DNA of 64,000 nt, from the NCBI GenBank assembly GCA_022559845.1, contig CM040118.1, positions 449,746,053 to 449,810,052 of the forward strand, given 5' to 3'. This DNA is from Amorphophallus konjac (Eukaryota; Streptophyta; Magnoliopsida; Alismatales; Araceae). The translations under genes and the position numbers were made by a program. Below the pieces are notes generated by a model. That model saw only the letters and a program-made list of their open reading frames with translations, was not told the origin of the DNA and did not search any database. Numbering within the stretch: position 1 is the first letter of the stretch; every line of letters starts with the position of its first letter. Positions 31,175 to 42,712 of the stretch are shown here, in pieces.

Positions 31175-32162
31175 CCCCCTGTTTACTTGGTCAGAGAACG
31201 CGGCCCAGCTCGTGGCCACATTCTCTCCCTCGTTTCGCACGATCTCTACCCACGATTTGCAACTCCCGACATATGGAACCAAAGGCTACCACTCTCGAGA
31301 GGAGAAAAAAAGTTTTCTAGGGGAAGTTGGGAGAGGAATTTTGGGGAGTTCGGGTAGAGAGTTGGGAGAGGAATTTTGGGGAGTTCGAGTAGAGAGTTGG
31401 GAGAGGAGTTCGGAGGAGAATGGGAGTTCACGGAACTTCATCCCGAAGGCTTCTTCTTCCTCCTTCCACCTGGTTTGAACTTCTTCACTTCTGATTCCCT
31501 GCTTCCTGTGTGTATCTCGACTTCCAGGTAAGTACAATATTGCATATAGCATCCTCCTAGCCCCCAATCCTAAGAGGTTTTCTTAAAAAAAACAAAGGGG
31601 AGGTGGGTGGTCGAAAGTCTCGACCATCCTTCCTTCCCACCCCCCAGGTACTTAGCCACCATTTTTTTGTTTGATTCCATTTCGTTAGATCATATATTGC
31701 ACCACAAGTTCTCTAATGGTTTTCTTTTTGGTGTTTTCTTGAGCTACGTTGCAAGACTTCGGCACAAAGGACGAGCAGGGCTCCTTGCCCTTGGCCGACC
31801 GAGGACGAGGATGAGGAAATCCACTTCTCCCCATCTTGAACATCTCCCCATGATCATCATCTTGCGAGGTTCAAGTAAAACAACCTCTGGCGATCACGTA
31901 CTAATCCTTTTGTTCCTCTATAGGTACCCTCGCACGGAGACTTGCCATCTTCACACATTTTGCTCCAACCAATCACTCTTCCCCCCCCCTCTTCTCCGCC
32001 GTCAATCCGGGCGCCCACAAGTGAAGTGGCGATCACGGTGGGACCCTCTACTGCCTACTGTAAGTCCTTTATGCTCGAAGTCAAACATTGGTACAACTAT
32101 GTTGGTACATTAGCTTTCATTACGTAGCTCTATTTTTAGTTTTTTCTGTAACTCGAATAGAA

Positions 32163-32284
32163 GGAGGCCAGACTCCTGGCCGCCTAGGTCCCTGGGCGAC
32201 CAGCCCAGTGGCCGCCCAGGCCCCCAGCTGGACGACCAGTACTCTGGCCGCCCAGACCTCCAGGAGGCCAGCACCCTGGTCGCC
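32163..32284. repeat. T1 dyad array 2 (four units)
   Basis: GGAGGCCA/TGGCCGCC (32163-32184), GGGCGACCA/TGGCCGCCC (32194-32217), GGACGACCA/TGGCCGCCC (32230-32253), GGAGGCCA/TGGTCGCC (32263-32284). Same 6-nt spacers and similar pitch as array 1, about 1.1 kb downstream. Confidence 0.9.
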
Positions 32285-32819
32285 CTCTGCGTGCTCCATA
32301 CTCCTTCTCCGTTCTAGTGTTGTATGTGTTCCAAATCTGTTATGTCTCTCTTAACTTTGCTCGTGTGTGCATTGCATGATTAATTTCTGCAGGTTAATCT
32401 ACGGGTGTGGGTTTTAGGAAGAGCCGGCATCACCCCCTTCTAGGAAACCCTCCCGTTGGCATTGAACCCTTCACTCGAGGATTCCCACTCGGGTGTAATT
32501 GGTTCAGTCCAATCGGGAACCTCTGTGAGTCCTCGCGAATCGTGGATTCCCACACGGTCGCCAGGCAGGTTGTACCTTGGAAGTCCCGTTAGTCACCTTG
32601 GGTTGAGTGAAAATTCTATTAGGCTCCCAGAATTCATTCCACAACACCCTTAGTTTTTCCTTCTCTTCTCCGAGTGAAGATTAGAAAATCCAAAAAAAAA
32701 AAATTATTGGGCGTTGCTTGTGTTCACATTTGGTTGTGTTCGAAAAACATCAATTTCCTCTCCCCATTTTCCAAATCTTTCATCCTCTTCATTCTAAACC
32801 AAATAACAATTGGTTTAGG

Positions 32820-35237
32820 ATGGAGAGAGTTTATTCAAACCCGGGATATGAGGAGGAATTTCCACCTCAATTCGATTCTGGAATTAGGGGCAATCCCCTA
32901 TTTCAGATAGAAGATAATGGTTTGGATGCCTTCATAGGCATATTTTCAGCCACACCAAATGAGGCCGTCCACGCCGATTCGGTTTCGTCTTCCCCGAGCG
33001 ACCACGGCCGTGGTAGCCCGCGGGCTCCTACATTATCTCCAAACGATGATCAGGAGCTGATTAGCGTGCTGTCCCGTTATTCCCCAGCGGATTTAGCCAC
33101 GATGGCCTCCCGTGGGAAGGCTCTGGCTATCCCACACCTATCTCTACATGCTACGCCTTCCCGAGTTCAAGTTCCTTTCCAAGGGTCCACGAGCCGACCC
33201 GTCCTCGAAACTCCGATCCAATTCAGCTATCCAATACCTCCCCAAAGGGTTCCTTCACCTCCAACCTCACCGGTCTTGGGTGTCCCTTCGAAAGGGATGG
33301 ACCCCTCACTCCGGCAGGAGATCCAAAGTTACATTCGACAAGCGGTGGCCGAGAGTATGCCCAATTCACATCCCCACTCACTAGCCCAGTATTGCAAGCT
33401 TCCTAATGCTTATTTTCCACCCGGATTCAAGGCTCCCAAATATAGGAGGTATGATGGCACTACCGACCCTCATCATCATCTTTCGGGTTTCCTTATGGAC
33501 TCCCACCAATGGCTACACGATAGGATCTTACTAGTCCATATGTTCCAAAAATCCCTTGAGGGCGAGGCCCTACGTTGGTTTGCATCCTTGCCAGCCATTG
33601 ACCTCATCAACTTTGATATAGTCTTCGAGCGATTCCTCGCTCACTTTGGTCACATGTCATCTATTTCCCCCACGTTGTTTGACCTAGTCACGGAGAAGAT
33701 GAAGCCCGACGAGGACTTTATTAGTTTTGCAAATCGATGGAGAATTATGGCTGCTAGGACGGAGGTTCCTATTCCCGAATCCCATGCCGTTACCATGTTG
33801 GTAAAAAATGCCACTCCATAGCTTAGGGCCATCCTAATGCTTAGTGAACTCCACACTTTTCACCAACTCTATAACCGAGCTCGGATAGTTCAAGCTCAGG
33901 TGAGGGACTCTACCTTACCTCCTTTCTTCGAGCCTCGCACCAAGGGTAGAAAGGTCCCAACTGCCCCTACCACCGAAGGTGTCACCATAAATGAACAAGT
34001 TAATGCAGTTGGCCAGTCCTTCAAGACCAACAATCGCCAGGTCTCCCATCCCACTCAGGCTACCGCTAGCCAGGGGCAAGGTAACCCCAAGCCCTATTCC
34101 AATGTTCCTCCACCTCAAAGCTACGGCCCCCCTAGTCCAAAAAGGGCTTCTTATCCTCTGTTGCCTGAAACTTTAGGCGACATCTTTTTTGCCCCCATGT
34201 CCTCAGATTCCATTCAGCTTCCCCCTCAGCGGAAGCGGGTCCCTCCCAATGCAGATACCTCCCGATATTGCCCATATCACCGAACTCCCGGCCATGATAT
34301 ATTCAACTGCTTCCAGTTCCGAGATTGGGTATATGATATGAATGATGAGGGAAGAATCAATTGGGCCGATGTGAAGCTAGCCATTGCCAATCTCAAAAAG
34401 CCTAATAAAGACCTTGGCATTGTTCATAACCCCTTGCCAGCTCATCAACCAGCAAAAGACCCATCTACTTCAAAGCAACACGAGTGGGTGAACACGGTGA
34501 TAGGAATGGAACCACGAGTTCTCAAGAGGACTCAGATGTGGGGCGTGGAAGGATTCCCAGGTTGGTACGAGAAGATGGAAGTAGAAGCTCACGAACCCTG
34601 GGCGAACATCAACATGTTCTCTCAATCCCGGAATTTGATCTCACCACCTGGCCAATCTCCAAGTGCTACCCAAAGCCCACTCACCCTAATCAACCCTCCT
34701 CAAATACCACACCAAGAGCCCTACATTTCTCCACAGGCTCAGTTAGTGCAGGAGCGCCCGTTGGTCCTCTTAAGACCACCTTAGCCAAAATCGGTCCCTC
34801 CTCCTTCTCCCGCAGAATCTGGAGATGATTCAGCTTCCCTCTCATATATCTTTGGTTCTCCATCTCCCCTACAACTCATTCGCCCAAAACCTTTGGAACA
34901 GGACAACCCGAAGGAAGCTTCAGTCAATGTCACTCTCCGGAATCGCATCATTCCCCCATCCCAAAGGCAATCCCAGCCAGAGGAAGGGGTTAGTTCTCAA
35001 AGCCCTCCCGTGGAGTATGACATTCTCCAACATCTGGACAGGACCCCGGCTAAGGTTTCTATCCTGGAACTCCTTAGGAAATCTCCATCACATCAAGCCA
35101 CTGTACTCCAATTCCTTCATAAAATCATGGTTAATGAGGATCTCCCTGCAAGTGGCGTGACCGAGGCTATCATGGCCCTTACATGTGGACCATCCATCTC
35201 ATTTTCTGATAAAGACCTTGCTTTGCCAGAAAGCAGC
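32820..35237 (+). pseudogene. T1 gag
   Basis: ATG 32820 (MERVYSNPGYEEEFPPQFD). Capsid core: LPNAYFPPGFKAPKYRRYDG, HQWLHDRILLVHMFQKSLEG, FERFLAHFGHMSS. Nucleocapsid motif YCPYHRTPGHDIFNC (CX2HX4HX4C), the variant usual in Tat/Ogre. TAG at 33819-33821 and 34782-34784 interrupt one continuous frame, both readable as former CAG. The frame runs without a gap into protease once C1 and one target copy are removed. Confidence 0.88.
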
Positions 35238-37505
35238 TGGTGCGGACAACCGAGCGCATGCGAGACACGAGCCGGCGAGCCATCGGTACCACACGAGGAG
35301 CACGACTCGAGCCACCTCAGCATCCCTATGGCTCGGAGACAGTCTGGAGGTTCCCCACTGAGTCATAGCATTTATCATATTTTTGGGGATTTTTATTTGT
35401 GTGTAATGTATTTTATTTTCTCTCGTCAGTGTGTAATTTAGATAGTTCGAGGGGCTTATTTGCAAAGTGGGACCCCCGGGCCCCACGGGACTCCCAGGGC
35501 CCCTCCCATTGATCCACCTCAGCCCATGGGCCCCATGTGGGGTCAGTCAACATGTCAAATGGAGGCATCTAGAAGTTTGAATGGTAAAAGGCACATGGGA
35601 GACAAGTGGACTTCAAAGTCCAAGGTGGCTACCAAACTTGTCCCCCCTTGCCACCAAAGTCAATAGGGCGCCCCCTTCCCCTTATTTTTTTATTTTAATT
35701 TGTGTGGAATGGTCACATGCCATCCCAGCCCTCCATCTCACACCCCTAGATCCAACGGTGGAGGATGGATTAGATGGGTGACCTATATATGCTTGTATTT
35801 TCCCATTTTCTTGGAATTAATGCATTTGAATTGGAAGAAAATCCCTTGAGCAAGGCTTAGGCCGCCCCTCCCTCTCCCCTTGAAGCTGTGAAGGCTTCCT
35901 TCTAGTGGTGAGACTCCACCCTATCAGTTCCGGTCGCCGCCGCCGCCGCCACGAGCCGCCACCGCACCGCCATCGCCATCAACGGAGTTCTGCCCGTGCA
36001 GTACCACAGCAGCTTCCACGAATTTCCTGTCTCAGCCACGAGCTCAGATCGACCTGGGGATTTTAGTGGATGTTCCAGAGGTGTCAAGAACATCCCAAAA
36101 ATTTTGGTTTGCCATTCAGATCTTGTTTCATAATTTTTGATTTTCTTCCACTCTCCCACTTCGGTTCTGCCAGAGTTCTGTCCAGATTCATCCCCGCCCT
36201 GAGTTTCATGTCTTAGGTCCACTTTTTGATTTTTGTTGGTTCGTCCAATTTTACTGGGGGTTCCTTTAATCCACCCCTTCATCCACAATTTTTCATTCAT
36301 TCATCCCATATTTTTCAAAAATCGATCTCAGAACTAGCTACAGTGTTATCCGCCTGTTCCCAGATCCGACCACCGCCCAGTAAACAAATCATATCAAATC
36401 CCAGACACCTCCAATCAGCCCACAAAAAATATTCTCGTTTTCATTGTTCAAAATCCTACATCTTTGATGAAGAGCTCAAGAGCTGAATCGGCCAACTTCC
36501 TCGCGGTCAAAGGCAGTCTTCAGACAACTCACCTGTAGATCTGAGATCTCGGTTACTGTACAACAAGGATTTGTAAATTCTTTAAAGTCCAGATCCGGCC
36601 AGATCCAGCAGATCTCTTTAGATCTAGATTGAAGAGCTTGAAGAGAGCTTTCCAACGATAGCTTATGCGTCCCGATCCGACATCGGGATTGATCGCAGCG
36701 GCCGTTTTCGCCGGAGCGCGCGCCGGAAAACAGAAATCAAAATCCGTGGGCAGCTAGTTCAACAATTGGGAATCGGGGCCGATCGACCCCCGATCGGTGT
36801 TCCCGGCCGACCGCCATCCGTGGAGGCGCGCCACCAGGGGTCCCCAGCATAGTGGGTCCCACCCACACAGATCCGGAGGACAGCGCCGTCCGTGGGCCCC
36901 GCGGACCCGTAGAAGCTGCCGTTCGGAAAGCACGAAAACGCGGAGTTCGGCACCGCCGGGCGACATCAAGATGCTGCCCGTCAACCCGATTTGTGTGATT
37001 TTCGGGTCCCACATGTGACCTTTTACCTCCCTGCGTGGAGTGGGTCGACTTAGTGTATTGCTGTAATCATTGTTAACCGGAAGTCCGTAATTCGGCTGGG
37101 GTTGTCTTCGCCACGCCGGGTGCGTGGAGGTAATGGTCCGAACCTCTTGGCATTCATTTGCTTAGCTAGTATATGGTCTTTTGCCGCTGCCGAGAGTGTA
37201 GGTACTAGCCCGTGTGTCCATGTCACCGCTGTGAGAGTGAGAGTGACCCGTCCCGCGACTCGATCCGAGTCCGGAAGTTGAGTCGGACTACCCTTGACCT
37301 CCGCCGGTTCCTTAACCGCGCACGGTCCGCGCTTTCCCTCGCTTGGGACAACGAGTGAGCTTCCACTTCTGTTAGCGACGTTTCGCCACTAGGAGCTCGT
37401 AGTGTCGGGCTTAGTGTCTCCCTGGTGTGTGTTGCTGGTCGTGTCTTCATCTAGAGTCCGAGGGTGGCACCATATAGTGTCATCTCCCGTGTCCGTCACG
37501 CATCA
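35238..37505 (+). repeat. C1 5' LTR
   Basis: TGGTGCGGAC...CACGCATCA. Promoter-like CCTATATATGC at 35782-35792. A CCG-repeat lies near 35935-35955. No convincing gene. Confidence 0.93.
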
Positions 37506-37508
37506 GTT

Positions 37509-37520
37509 TGGTATCAGAGC
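37509..37520 (+). promoter_or_regulatory. C1 primer binding site (initiator tRNA-Met)
   Basis: TGGTATCAGAGC three bases after the LTR end. Confidence 0.9.
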
Positions 37521-37882
37521 GAGTTCAGTCTAGGGTAGTCTTGCATAAGTCTTGCATGCATCATGGTCTAAGTCGAGTCTAGGATCATCATTTATTTTCA
37601 AAACAAAAAAAAAGTATTTTAAAATTGTATTTCATCCCGATTATTCGGTATCTTAAAAGGTGTTGTCCGAACGTTAGGCTACGCTTATCGGGAGGTCGCA
37701 CACTTGCGGGAGTGATCTTCGGATCTATTAACTCCACCACGTACCGGATATTGGTTTAAGTCTAGGTGCATTAGTCGGTGTTTGCATCAGTTTGTGTCTC
37801 CTAGTTCGTGTGTAGTCCAATATGAGTCAGTCGGTCTTGTCCAAGTGTCGACATGTCTAGCATGTAGTTCTGCCAAATTCAC

Positions 37883-39724
37883 ATGGAATCCCCATCACCC
37901 GGGCAATATGGCCGTTGGTCCACCCATGGGCTTGGCAACCACCCACTCCACTTCCGTAGGCCCGAAGCCTCGGATTTGTATGGCTCCAATGGCCCGGGCG
38001 ACTACCTCAAGTGGGAGGCCGCCATGGACACATACTTTGATTGTTATACCATGTCCGAAGCCGGACAATTCTATTTTGCCAAGGAGAGGCTTCTACACGA
38101 GGCCGCCGAAAAGTGGGACCACATTGAGCGCTTGAGAGAGGTTAGGAAGCAATGGCCCATCGAATCATGGTGGGACATGAAGAGAGAGCTTAGGAAGGTC
38201 TACGTGCCCCAACCGGTCACCTCCAACCGGCCCCACCCAATCACTTCCAACCAAGTGGGTCCTAGTCGGAGGCAAAGAGCCCCACACGTAGATGAGCCAA
38301 GACCCAATCCTAGGACGGTTGACTACGGGCGAGTCCACCATGATATCCCTATTCCAACCCACTCCGTTGCCGAACTTATACAAATGATCTTGGACCGGTT
38401 GGATGGGGTGGATAGGACACGTACTCCTAGTGATGTACTCCAACCCGACCCTAAGGAGGTCATCGCCGGTAGTCTTAACCCGGCCCCATCAACGGAGTCC
38501 CCAAGCCCTCTCCCCATCATAGTGGATCCTCTTCTCCCACCCACGAGAGCCCCATTGCCTACACCCCCTGTCCGTCAGGAGGATAAGGGTAGGGACCCAC
38601 TTATCAGGGAGCGTAGTGGGTCACGACAGCAGTGTTATCACTGCCAGGGGTTCGGCCACTACGTCGGACAATGTCCCACTCGGACATCTCTAGCCATAAG
38701 GGACAAAAGGGTTGGAGAAGCCCCACTCCCCGATCTTTATTCTAAGCCACCTCAGCCCGAGCCACCCGTGTTTCTAACGGGTATGCTTGTCATAGCCGAG
38801 CCGCTTCTTAGCTGGCTCAAGAAGGGCTTGGTCCCACTTCCCTTCCCATCTATGGACCCTATCCTACCTCTGGTGCCAATCAATTCATTTCATACCACTT
38901 TTCGGTCTAGTCACTATGTGGATACATTGGATGACCTTCTTAAGGGGTTAGACCGGCAGTGGACATTTACGCACTTGTTGGCTCCAGGCTTCGACCGACC
39001 CACAGGTCGTAGTTTCACTCATCCCGCTTTAGGGTCCATCACCTCCGTGTACACCGTGGGTCATGTTACCACGGAGGTTCTTCTACTCCTCCCTATGCCG
39101 GCCGAGTCCGACTTCATTCCCCTTTGCCCAAGGGAGGAATCTTACTTTCTACCTATGACTGTCGTCCTATCTCTCACAATGAATGAAGGTGATCATTTAC
39201 ACCTCCAAGATTTCCAAATGTGGGACAGTGATTTGTGGAAGCCTAGTCCGAGGGGTCATACCTTCTTTGATCCCTTCGACCCATTCTCTTGTGGACCCCG
39301 TGACCCACCATATTTATTCCACCTTTTCGAGAGAGTCCACCATCATACCCCCACCGTCTCATATCCCTTCATGGATGAAGGAGATCAACAACACCTTCTA
39401 GACTTCCACACATGGGATCTTGAGATGAGGGAATCCATATCGAGAGGTCACACATTCTTTGATCCCTTCGATCCCGTTCTTAGTGGGCCCCTTGGTCCAC
39501 AATCTCCATTCCACTTCTTTAGGGGAGGTCACCATTATACCCCTCCCCCATGGACCGGCCCATCGGCACCCACCGAGTCCGTTCACGGGCGAGAGACACC
39601 CGACCCTCCTGTTCCACCCAAACCTCCCAAATCCAAAGGACCGTCTTATGGTTGTACCGACATTCAGTCACACTTAGGGTATGCATGGCACACCTTCAGA
39701 TGTCCTGGACCACCTTGCATATGA
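37883..39724 (+). CDS. C1 gag fused to an unrecognised repeat-containing region (613 aa)
   Basis: Intact frame from ATG 37883 to TGA 39724. Residues about 30-110 fit a Ty3-type capsid (KWEAAMDTYFDCYTMSEA, FAKERLLHEAAEKWD, ESWWDMKRELRKVYVPQ). A Pro-rich linker and zinc knuckle CYHCQGFGHYVGQC (251-264) follow. From about 270 on I recognise nothing: it is Pro/His/Phe/Asp-rich and includes two tandem repeats of 64 residues, starting MNEGDHLHLQDF (433) and MDEGDQQHLLDFH (497), each with RGHTFFDPFDP. Protease and RT would normally stand here. Alternative: remnant of shuffled pol sequence in another frame; the open frame and protein-level repeats argue against that. Confidence 0.8.
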   Translation: MESPSPGQYGRWSTHGLGNHPLHFRRPEASDLYGSNGPGDYLKWEAAMDTYFDCYTMSEAGQFYFAKERLLHEAAEKWDHIERLREVRKQWPIESWWDMKRELRKVYVPQPVTSNRPHPITSNQVGPSRRQRAPHVDEPRPNPRTVDYGRVHHDIPIPTHSVAELIQMILDRLDGVDRTRTPSDVLQPDPKEVIAGSLNPAPSTESPSPLPIIVDPLLPPTRAPLPTPPVRQEDKGRDPLIRERSGSRQQCYHCQGFGHYVGQCPTRTSLAIRDKRVGEAPLPDLYSKPPQPEPPVFLTGMLVIAEPLLSWLKKGLVPLPFPSMDPILPLVPINSFHTTFRSSHYVDTLDDLLKGLDRQWTFTHLLAPGFDRPTGRSFTHPALGSITSVYTVGHVTTEVLLLLPMPAESDFIPLCPREESYFLPMTVVLSLTMNEGDHLHLQDFQMWDSDLWKPSPRGHTFFDPFDPFSCGPRDPPYLFHLFERVHHHTPTVSYPFMDEGDQQHLLDFHTWDLEMRESISRGHTFFDPFDPVLSGPLGPQSPFHFFRGGHHYTPPPWTGPSAPTESVHGRETPDPPVPPKPPKSKGPSYGCTDIQSHLGYAWHTFRCPGPPCI

Positions 39725-39808
39725 TTGGGTCGAACTAACATTAGGTTTGTTTAGGGTTGTGTGTGCATCCGTGTGTTTTTATTTTGCTAAGCATTTTAGG
39801 AGTGCATT

Positions 39809-40558
39809 GTGAGTCTGCCGAGTTTAGTGCTAGGCATGTTAGGAGTCTGCATGAGTGAGGCCAGTAATGCACGTTACAAAGAGCTAGCCGATGCCCATCG
39901 AAACCACCGAGAGTTCCAAGAGGGTGAATATGTCATGATCAGGGTAAGACCTGAACGGTTTCCCTCTGGAACCGTTAAGAAGTTGCAAGCTCGCGGAGCC
40001 GGTCCCTTTAGAGTGTTGAAACGCGTTGGATCCAATGCGTATGTTGTGGACCTGTCCGGGGAATATGGTATAAGCTCTACCTTCAATGTATCGGATCTTG
40101 TTGCATATAGGGACCCAGTGGTGATCCCTAGTGAGCCTTTTGAGCCATCTCCTCCCCTTGAGAGTAATCCCACACCTGAGTGTCCACTTCCACCTCCAGC
40201 CCCTTTTTCACGGCAGCGTGAGCATATAGATCGTATACTGGACGAGCAAGTTACAGTTACCAGGAGTGGATCTTACCCGCGCTACCTAGTGCGATGGAGA
40301 GGACGGCCCACTACTGAGGACACATGGATCATGCATGGCGAGTTGCAGCGGATTGATCCAGATCTTCTAGAGCGATACCGGAGCGATGCAGACCCTTACT
40401 CGACAGGGTCGAGTTTCTCCCACCCGGGGAGAATTGGTGCGGACACCCGAGCGCATGCGAGACACGAGCCGGCGAGCCATCGGTACCACACGAGGAGCAC
40501 GACTCGAGCCACCTCAGCATCCCTATGGCTCGGAGACAGTCTGGAGGTTCCCCACTGA
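39809..40558 (+). CDS. C1 integrase C-terminal domain and chromodomain (partial)
   Basis: Frame MSLPSLVLGMLGVCMSEASN followed by integrase C-terminal features (FQEGEYVMIRVRPERFPSG, ARGAGPFRVLKRVGSNAYVV, TFNVSDLVAYRD) and a chromodomain at about 138-191 (RILDEQVTV...YPRYLVRWRGRPTTEDTWI). Catalytic integrase core is absent upstream. It is in the same frame as the gag fusion but separated by 84 bp with several stops. The last 41 codons read into the 3' LTR. No start context supports separate translation; it may be a relic kept because it lies beside the polypurine tract. Confidence 0.8.
   Translation: MSLPSLVLGMLGVCMSEASNARYKELADAHRNHREFQEGEYVMIRVRPERFPSGTVKKLQARGAGPFRVLKRVGSNAYVVDLSGEYGISSTFNVSDLVAYRDPVVIPSEPFEPSPPLESNPTPECPLPPPAPFSRQREHIDRILDEQVTVTRSGSYPRYLVRWRGRPTTEDTWIMHGELQRIDPDLLERYRSDADPYSTGSSFSHPGRIGADTRAHARHEPASHRYHTRSTTRATSASLWLGDSLEVPH
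40424..40433 (+). promoter_or_regulatory. C1 polypurine tract
   Basis: CCGGGGAGAA just before the 3' LTR start TGGTGCGG, inside the chromodomain reading frame. Confidence 0.6.
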
Positions 40559-42712
40559 GTCATAGCATTTATCATATTTTTGGGGATTTTTATTTGTGTG
40601 TAATGTATTTTATTTTCTCTCGTCAGTGTGTAATTTAGATAGTTCGAGGGGTTTATTTGCAAAGTGGGACCCCCGGGCCCCACGGGACCCCCAGGGCCCC
40701 TCCCATTGATCCACCTCAGCCCATGGGCCCCATGTGGGGTCAGTCAACATGTCAAATGGAGGCATCTAGAAGTTTGAATGGTAAAAGGCACATGGGAGAC
40801 AAGTGGACTTCAAAGTCCAAGGTGGCTACCAAACTTGTCCCCCCTTGCCACCAAAGTCAATAGGGCGCCCCCTTCCCCTTATTTTTTTATTTTAATTTTT
40901 GTGGAATGGTCACATGCCATCCCAGCCCTCCATCTCACACCCCTAGATCCAACGGTGGAGGATGGATTAGATGGGTGACCTATATATGCTTGTATTTTCC
41001 CATTTTCTTGGAATTAATGTATTTGAATTGGAAGAAAATCCCTTGAGCAAGGCTTAGGCCGCCCCTCCCTCTCCCCTTGAAGCTGTGAAGGCTTCCTTCT
41101 AGTGGTGAGACTCCACCCTATCAGTTCCGGTCGCCGCCGCCGCCGCCACGAGCCGCCACCGCACCGCCATCGCCATCAACGGAGTTCTGCCTGTGCAGTA
41201 CCACAGTAGCTTCCACGAATGTCCTGTCTCAGCCACGAGCTCAGATCGACCTGGGGATTTTAGTGGATGTTCCAGAGGTGTCAAGGACATCCCACAAATT
41301 TTGGTTTGCCATTCAGATCTCGTTTCATAATTTTTGATTTTCTTCCACTCTCCCACTTCAGTTCTGCTAGAGTTCTGTCCAGATTCATCCCCGCCCTGAG
41401 TTTCATGTCTTAGGTCCACTTTTTGATTTTTTTTGGTTCGTCCAATTTTAATGGGGGTTCCTTTAATCCACCCCTTCATCCACAATTTTTCTCAATTTTT
41501 CATTCGTCCATCCCATATTTTTCAAAAATCGATCTCAGAACTAGCTACAGTGCTATCCGCCTGTTCCCAGATCCGACCACCGCCCAGTAAACAAATCCTA
41601 TCAAATCCCAGACACCTCCAATCAGCCCACAAAAAATATCCTCGTTTTCATTGTTCAAAATCCTACATCTTTGATGAAGAGCTCAAGAGCTGAATCGGCC
41701 AACTTCCTCGCGGTCAAAGGCAGTCTTCAGAAAACTCACCTGTAGATCTAAGATCTCGGTTACTGTACAACAGGGATTTGTAAATTCTTTAAAGTCCAGA
41801 TCCGGCCAAATCCAGCAGATCTCTTTAGGTCTAGATTGAATAGCTTGAAGAGAGCTTTCCAACGATAGCTTATGTGTCCCGATCCGACATCGGGATTGAT
41901 CGCAGCGGCCGTTTTCGCCGGACCGCGCGCCGGAAAACAGAAATCAAAATCCGTGGGCAGCTAGTTCAACAATTGAGAATCGGGGCCGATCGACCCCCAA
42001 TCGGTGTTCCCGGCTGACCGCCGTCCGTGGAGGCGCGCCACCAGGGGTCCCCAGCATAGTGGGTCCCACCCCCACAGATCCGGAGGACAGTGCCGTCCGT
42101 GGGCCCCGCGGACCCGTAGAAGCTGCCGTTCGGAAAGCACGAAAACGCGAAGTTCGGCACCGCCGGGCGACATCAAGATGCTGCCCGTCAACCCGATTTA
42201 CGTGATTTTCGGGTCCCACATGTGACCTTTTACCTCCCTGCGTGGAGTGGGTCGACTTAGTGTATTGCTATAATCATTGTTAACCGGGAGTCCATAATTC
42301 GGCCGGGGTTGTCTTCGCCACGCCGGGTGCGTGGAGGTAATGGTCCGAACCTCTTGGCATTCATTTGCTTAGCTAGTATATGATCTTTTGCCGCTGCCGA
42401 GAGTGTAGGTACTAGCCCGTGTGTCCATGTCACCGCTGTGAGAGTGAGAGTGACCCGTCCCGCGACTCGATCCGAGTCCGGAAGTTGAGTCGGACTACCC
42501 TTGACCTCCGCCGGTTCCTTAACCGCGCACGGTCCGCGCTTTCCCTCGCTTGGGACAACGAGTGAGCTTCCACTTCTGTTAGCGACGTTTCGCCACTAGG
42601 AGCTCGTAGTGTCGGGCTTAGTGTCTCCCTGGTGTGTGTTGCTGGTCGTGTCTTCATCTAGAGTCCGAGGGTGGCACCATATAGTGTCGTCTCCCGTGTC
42701 CGTCCCGCATCA
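40435..42712 (+). repeat. C1 3' LTR
   Basis: Nearly identical to 35238-37505, with scattered substitutions and one roughly 10-bp difference near 41490. Promoter-like TATATAT at 40981. Confidence 0.93.

Larger units (their letters stand above)
30883..32645 (+). repeat. T1 5' LTR (boundaries tentative)
   Basis: Starts near TGTTTGTAGACGCCTAATTT; alternatives are 30881 and 30887. The end is set at CCACAACA only because this gives 1763 bp, like T0; no canonical primer site follows. TATATAAGG-type promoter at about 31026. Splice donor CCAG|GTAAGT after 31527 and acceptor TTTCTGCAG ending 32392 suggest a leader intron. Two dyad arrays and block M3 lie inside. Confidence 0.4.
35238..42712 (+). mobile_element. 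C1: chromovirus derivative lacking PR, RT and RNase H
   Basis: LTRs of 2268 and 2278 bp flank a 2.9-kb interior with primer site, a 613-codon gag-fusion frame and an integrase C-terminus with chromodomain. Target copies GCAGC (35233-35237) and GCAGG (42713-42717) differ at one base; GCAGG restores the T1 frame, so the left copy or its border mutated. LTRs are near identical by eye, so it is young. Probably moved by a relative's enzymes. Confidence 0.92.

Noticed and set aside
32023..32045. TGGCGATCACGG as the T1 primer binding site
   Set aside because: A very similar TGGCGATCACG lies at about 7671 within the preferred T0 3' LTR, where no primer site is expected, so it is probably LTR sequence.
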